This document shows, one piece after another, positions 51,401 through 64,000 of a DNA stretch of 64,000 bases. Source of the DNA: Struthio camelus (Eukaryota; Chordata; Aves; Struthioniformes; Struthionidae); assembly GCF_040807025.1 (NCBI RefSeq), contig NC_090954.1, forward strand, positions 15,083,501 to 15,147,500, read 5' to 3'. The position numbers were made by a program, and so were the translations under genes. Numbering within the stretch: position 1 is the stretch's first letter; every line of letters starts with the position of its first letter. The notes beneath the pieces were generated by a model. The model ran no database searches and was not told the origin of the DNA. It saw only the letters and a list, made by a program, of their open reading frames with translations.

Positions 51401-54246
51401 GAGCAGCATAGACATAACCTGCTATTCTATACAGAGAAAGTCTTGGATCCTTCTTAAACCTGTGAATAAAGCAGGAGAAAAGCACTTTTTTCTAAAATAA
51501 CAACATCTTTTTTTCAAAGAGTTTTGCGGGTTTTCAGGCATCATCTCAGATCGTGAATTGAACTAATCAACAGATAACTGACTATTCTCAGATGACTGTC
51601 CTTACTTATTTTTGTGAAGGCTTTGATTTACATTCTCTGGAATAAGAACGTTTTAAAGTTCACCTTTTTCATACAGACGGAATTATTTTTTTCTAGTGGA
51701 CCTTCATTCCCTCTGTTTCTTTACTCTAAGCTCTTCAGGAAAGGATTTCTGTCTTCCTACCTTCCTGTCCAAGATCCAGTATACTACAGACCATGGTGTG
51801 TTCTACCTTGTGAATAAACCAGCTATCTTCAGGGAGAGATAAAATGTAAATAAATTACAAAATACAGCAAATGTTAAATGCTTTCCTTCCTGGATCTCAC
51901 ATTTAAGCAAATATGCTATAAATATGTTATACAATACAGTTTATTGCCAAGGTGCAGAGAGGAATCTTCTTTCTTTACCTGCACACTAAGGAATGAACCA
52001 CCTCCTCTGTGGAGAGTTCAGTCTGAATCTCATCTGACTCATCTATTTGCACATAGATCAGAGTGACAGCAGATGGCTTGGAGAAAATATTACTCTTCCC
52101 TTACTCTGTATGGCACACTCCTGTAGAAAAAAAGCCCTAATTGGAATAAGAGTATCTGATGACCTGGTCTTAAAATCAGCTGTCTGTCAGGATTCATTTA
52201 AGCAGAATTATTGCTCACGTTAAAGTGTGTAGTGGAAACTAAGGACGTGAGAAAGCTCAGCCAAAATGAATTTATGCTTTATCATGCAGCAGCCTGGGAT
52301 AGAGAAACACATAGTCCGTGCCAGGCATGACCTGTCAGCTACTTTTTAATTGATTTTTTTGTCTTCCGCTGTCAGATCCCTTATCCAATCTCTCAGACTC
52401 TTTGTTCTTTTCCAGCTTAAGAATCGTGGGTTAACATAAAGTGAAGAACCAAACTCCCTCCTCTCAACCTGTAACACCACCCACTCACCTCCTTTTTTGC
52501 AGTACCAAGATATGAAAAGGGAATAGCTAAAATTCATACTGAAGTGATGTCACCTTCTGGGCATGTTTTTTACCCTTCCCATGTGTTTAGAAGGAAATCT
52601 TCTGTGGAGCTAGTGAAATACAGTGGAAACCCAACATTTGAATGTCATTTGCTGCCCTTTAAATCTGCTTCTCTCTCTTCCACTCTGCTGCACACCTGGG
52701 TCAAGATTTCACACATGGTTCAATCAGAGGCCCCAATCCAGCAAAATCCTGAAGCGAGCAGTTGCCTATAAGCACGTAACTGCTGTCCCTGGAGCCAAAC
52801 AGATCCAGTATCCAGTAGCTCATTGAGCAGGTGACTAAAGAAGTGGAAATGCTTAGATTTTAATATATGTCAAAATGATTCAGAGTATTGGGGTGTAAAG
52901 AAAAGACAAAAATAAGACCATCCCATGGAACTACAACATTTTAACGTCCACAAGAAATGTATTTAGGCGTTTCATGCCCTGAAACACAGTGACAGACAAT
53001 CACCCTCCGTATTTGCTGAGAAATTCTTGAAGAATAAAGAGCTCACAACTACCTATGTTGCAATTTGTTAAAATGAAAATCACAACGTTATGGAAGTCTA
53101 TTATGGTGAAATTTTGCACATTCATTCCAGAATGCTTCTCTTCGCTAACATATTCCCTTGGGGCAGCTCTTTTACTTCTAGCTTTGAATATGCCTGAGCC
53201 ATTTTCCTTCAGCATTTGCCATCAGTCCTTTGGTAAGAGATCTCAGCAAAGCTTCAGTTTCTAAGGCAAAAGATTATCATTCAGGGCAATTTTGAACAGC
53301 TACTTTTGATACTCATCACAACATCATAACAATGACTGATGGAAAGGGCAGGTTAATCCTATACTTCACTTTTGTGTTGGGGTGGCATTTTTAACTTGGA
53401 AAATACTGCACCATACTATATCCACTGGAGTCATTTGTATTTTCACCTCAGTCCATTGGGGACCTAGTCAGTGTTTTATTCATAATGCCGCAAAATATTT
53501 TTCCTAATTTCAACCTCTTAGCTTCCGTTCCTGCTGCTTTGTAGTACATCAGATAATTCTTTCATTTCTTAGTGAGCGCCGGTTATTTTAATTCCCCTCA
53601 TGTACACCGAATCAGCTTCCGTGTCTCTTCCTGCTTTGTTCCAGTCCTTGCGTAACCAAACTATAATTCTTGGTCCAAAACTGGCCTCGGCTTGCACTCT
53701 CTGTAGTCCAATGATTTGGCCCACTGAGCTGTTTTACTTCTCATAAATCAGACCCCATAATTTCAGCGATCTGTGAACTTTTCCCAGGTTGACTACATGT
53801 TTATGCTAATGAGACGCCTAGAACAAAAGGCGCTAGTAAGATCCTGTCTCACCAGGTTTGTTTTATACAAAAAGACATATTCTTCCTCATACTGAGCATA
53901 ATGGCTTAATATCCAAAGCTTTAAATTACAGTTTTATGGAAGGGGAAGGGAAAGTGAGAAGAGGATGAATTATTTTGCTTCTATGATATTATATCGCAAA
54001 TTCTTGTCTAACTTTTGATATACAATTCTCCCAAACTTTTATTCTGTTGAATACAGTAATGATATTGTAACTATTTAATAACCAGCTTCAGATATATTGG
54101 ATGTGATATAGAGAATACATGTTCTGATAATTACTGATTTCATTAATAGTCTTGCTTTTAAGAGAACGGTAAGAATATACCTATCAAGTTCTTGTACTGC
54201 AATATATTACATCATGAGAGGTTCCCTGTTTTCTGACTTGATGTAG
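48453..54246 (+). other. GABRA1 intron after coding exon 3
   Basis: A 5.8-kb phase-0 intron (GTAAGT .. tgtAG). It contains a 13-A run at 49,222-49,234 and otherwise ordinary AT-rich sequence. A minus-strand open frame at 50,852-51,286 has no recognised domain and is not called. I see nothing else of note. Confidence 0.9.
49222..49234. repeat. Poly-A run (13)
   Basis: Thirteen A in the intron after coding exon 3. Confidence 0.85.

Positions 54247-64000
<9,754 letters not shown>

Overview
This is a stretch of vertebrate nuclear DNA. Coding sequence is sparse, exons are separated by introns with GT..AG borders, homopolymer runs and microsatellites are scattered throughout, and there is one broad CpG island. 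The only gene I can support is the 5' half of GABRA1, on the + strand. GABRA1 encodes the alpha-1 subunit of the GABA-A receptor, the pentameric chloride channel that mediates fast inhibition at neuronal synapses. The signal peptide is closest to what I remember of bird alpha-1, and clearly recognisable recent transposons are rare. Together these suggest a sauropsid, most probably a bird. A few residues differ from my memory of chicken, so I do not name a species.

Layout. Positions 1 to about 30,830 are non-coding and AT-rich, with a few homopolymers, one long perfect inverted repeat (12,698-12,779), a stem-loop (24,979-25,010) and a 27-bp tandem duplication (25,461-25,514). By vertebrate synteny (GABRB2-GABRA6-GABRA1-GABRG2) this should be the spacer between GABRA6 and GABRA1, but no GABRA6 exon is visible. 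A CpG-rich region covers about 30,830-33,150 and should hold the promoter and the non-coding first exon; a strong donor at 32,115 marks a likely first-exon end. Six coding exons follow: 34,413-34,500 (ATG at 34,427), 38,249-38,361, 48,385-48,452, 54,247-54,467, 56,113-56,195 and 60,987-61,130. They join in one frame with matching split codons and encode precursor residues 1-234 plus the first base of codon 235.

The encoded part is the signal peptide and nearly all of the extracellular ligand-binding domain, with two N-glycosylation sequons, the benzodiazepine-site histidine, the Cys-loop and most of loop C. The exons for the four membrane segments and the cytoplasmic loop lie beyond position 64,000.

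I found no CRISPR array, no rRNA or tRNA gene, no intact mobile element and no evidence for an undescribed biological system. The items most worth a second look are two long hairpin-forming inverted repeats, a five-codon upstream ORF in the likely 5' UTR, possible alternative first exons, and several CpG-rich patches inside introns.
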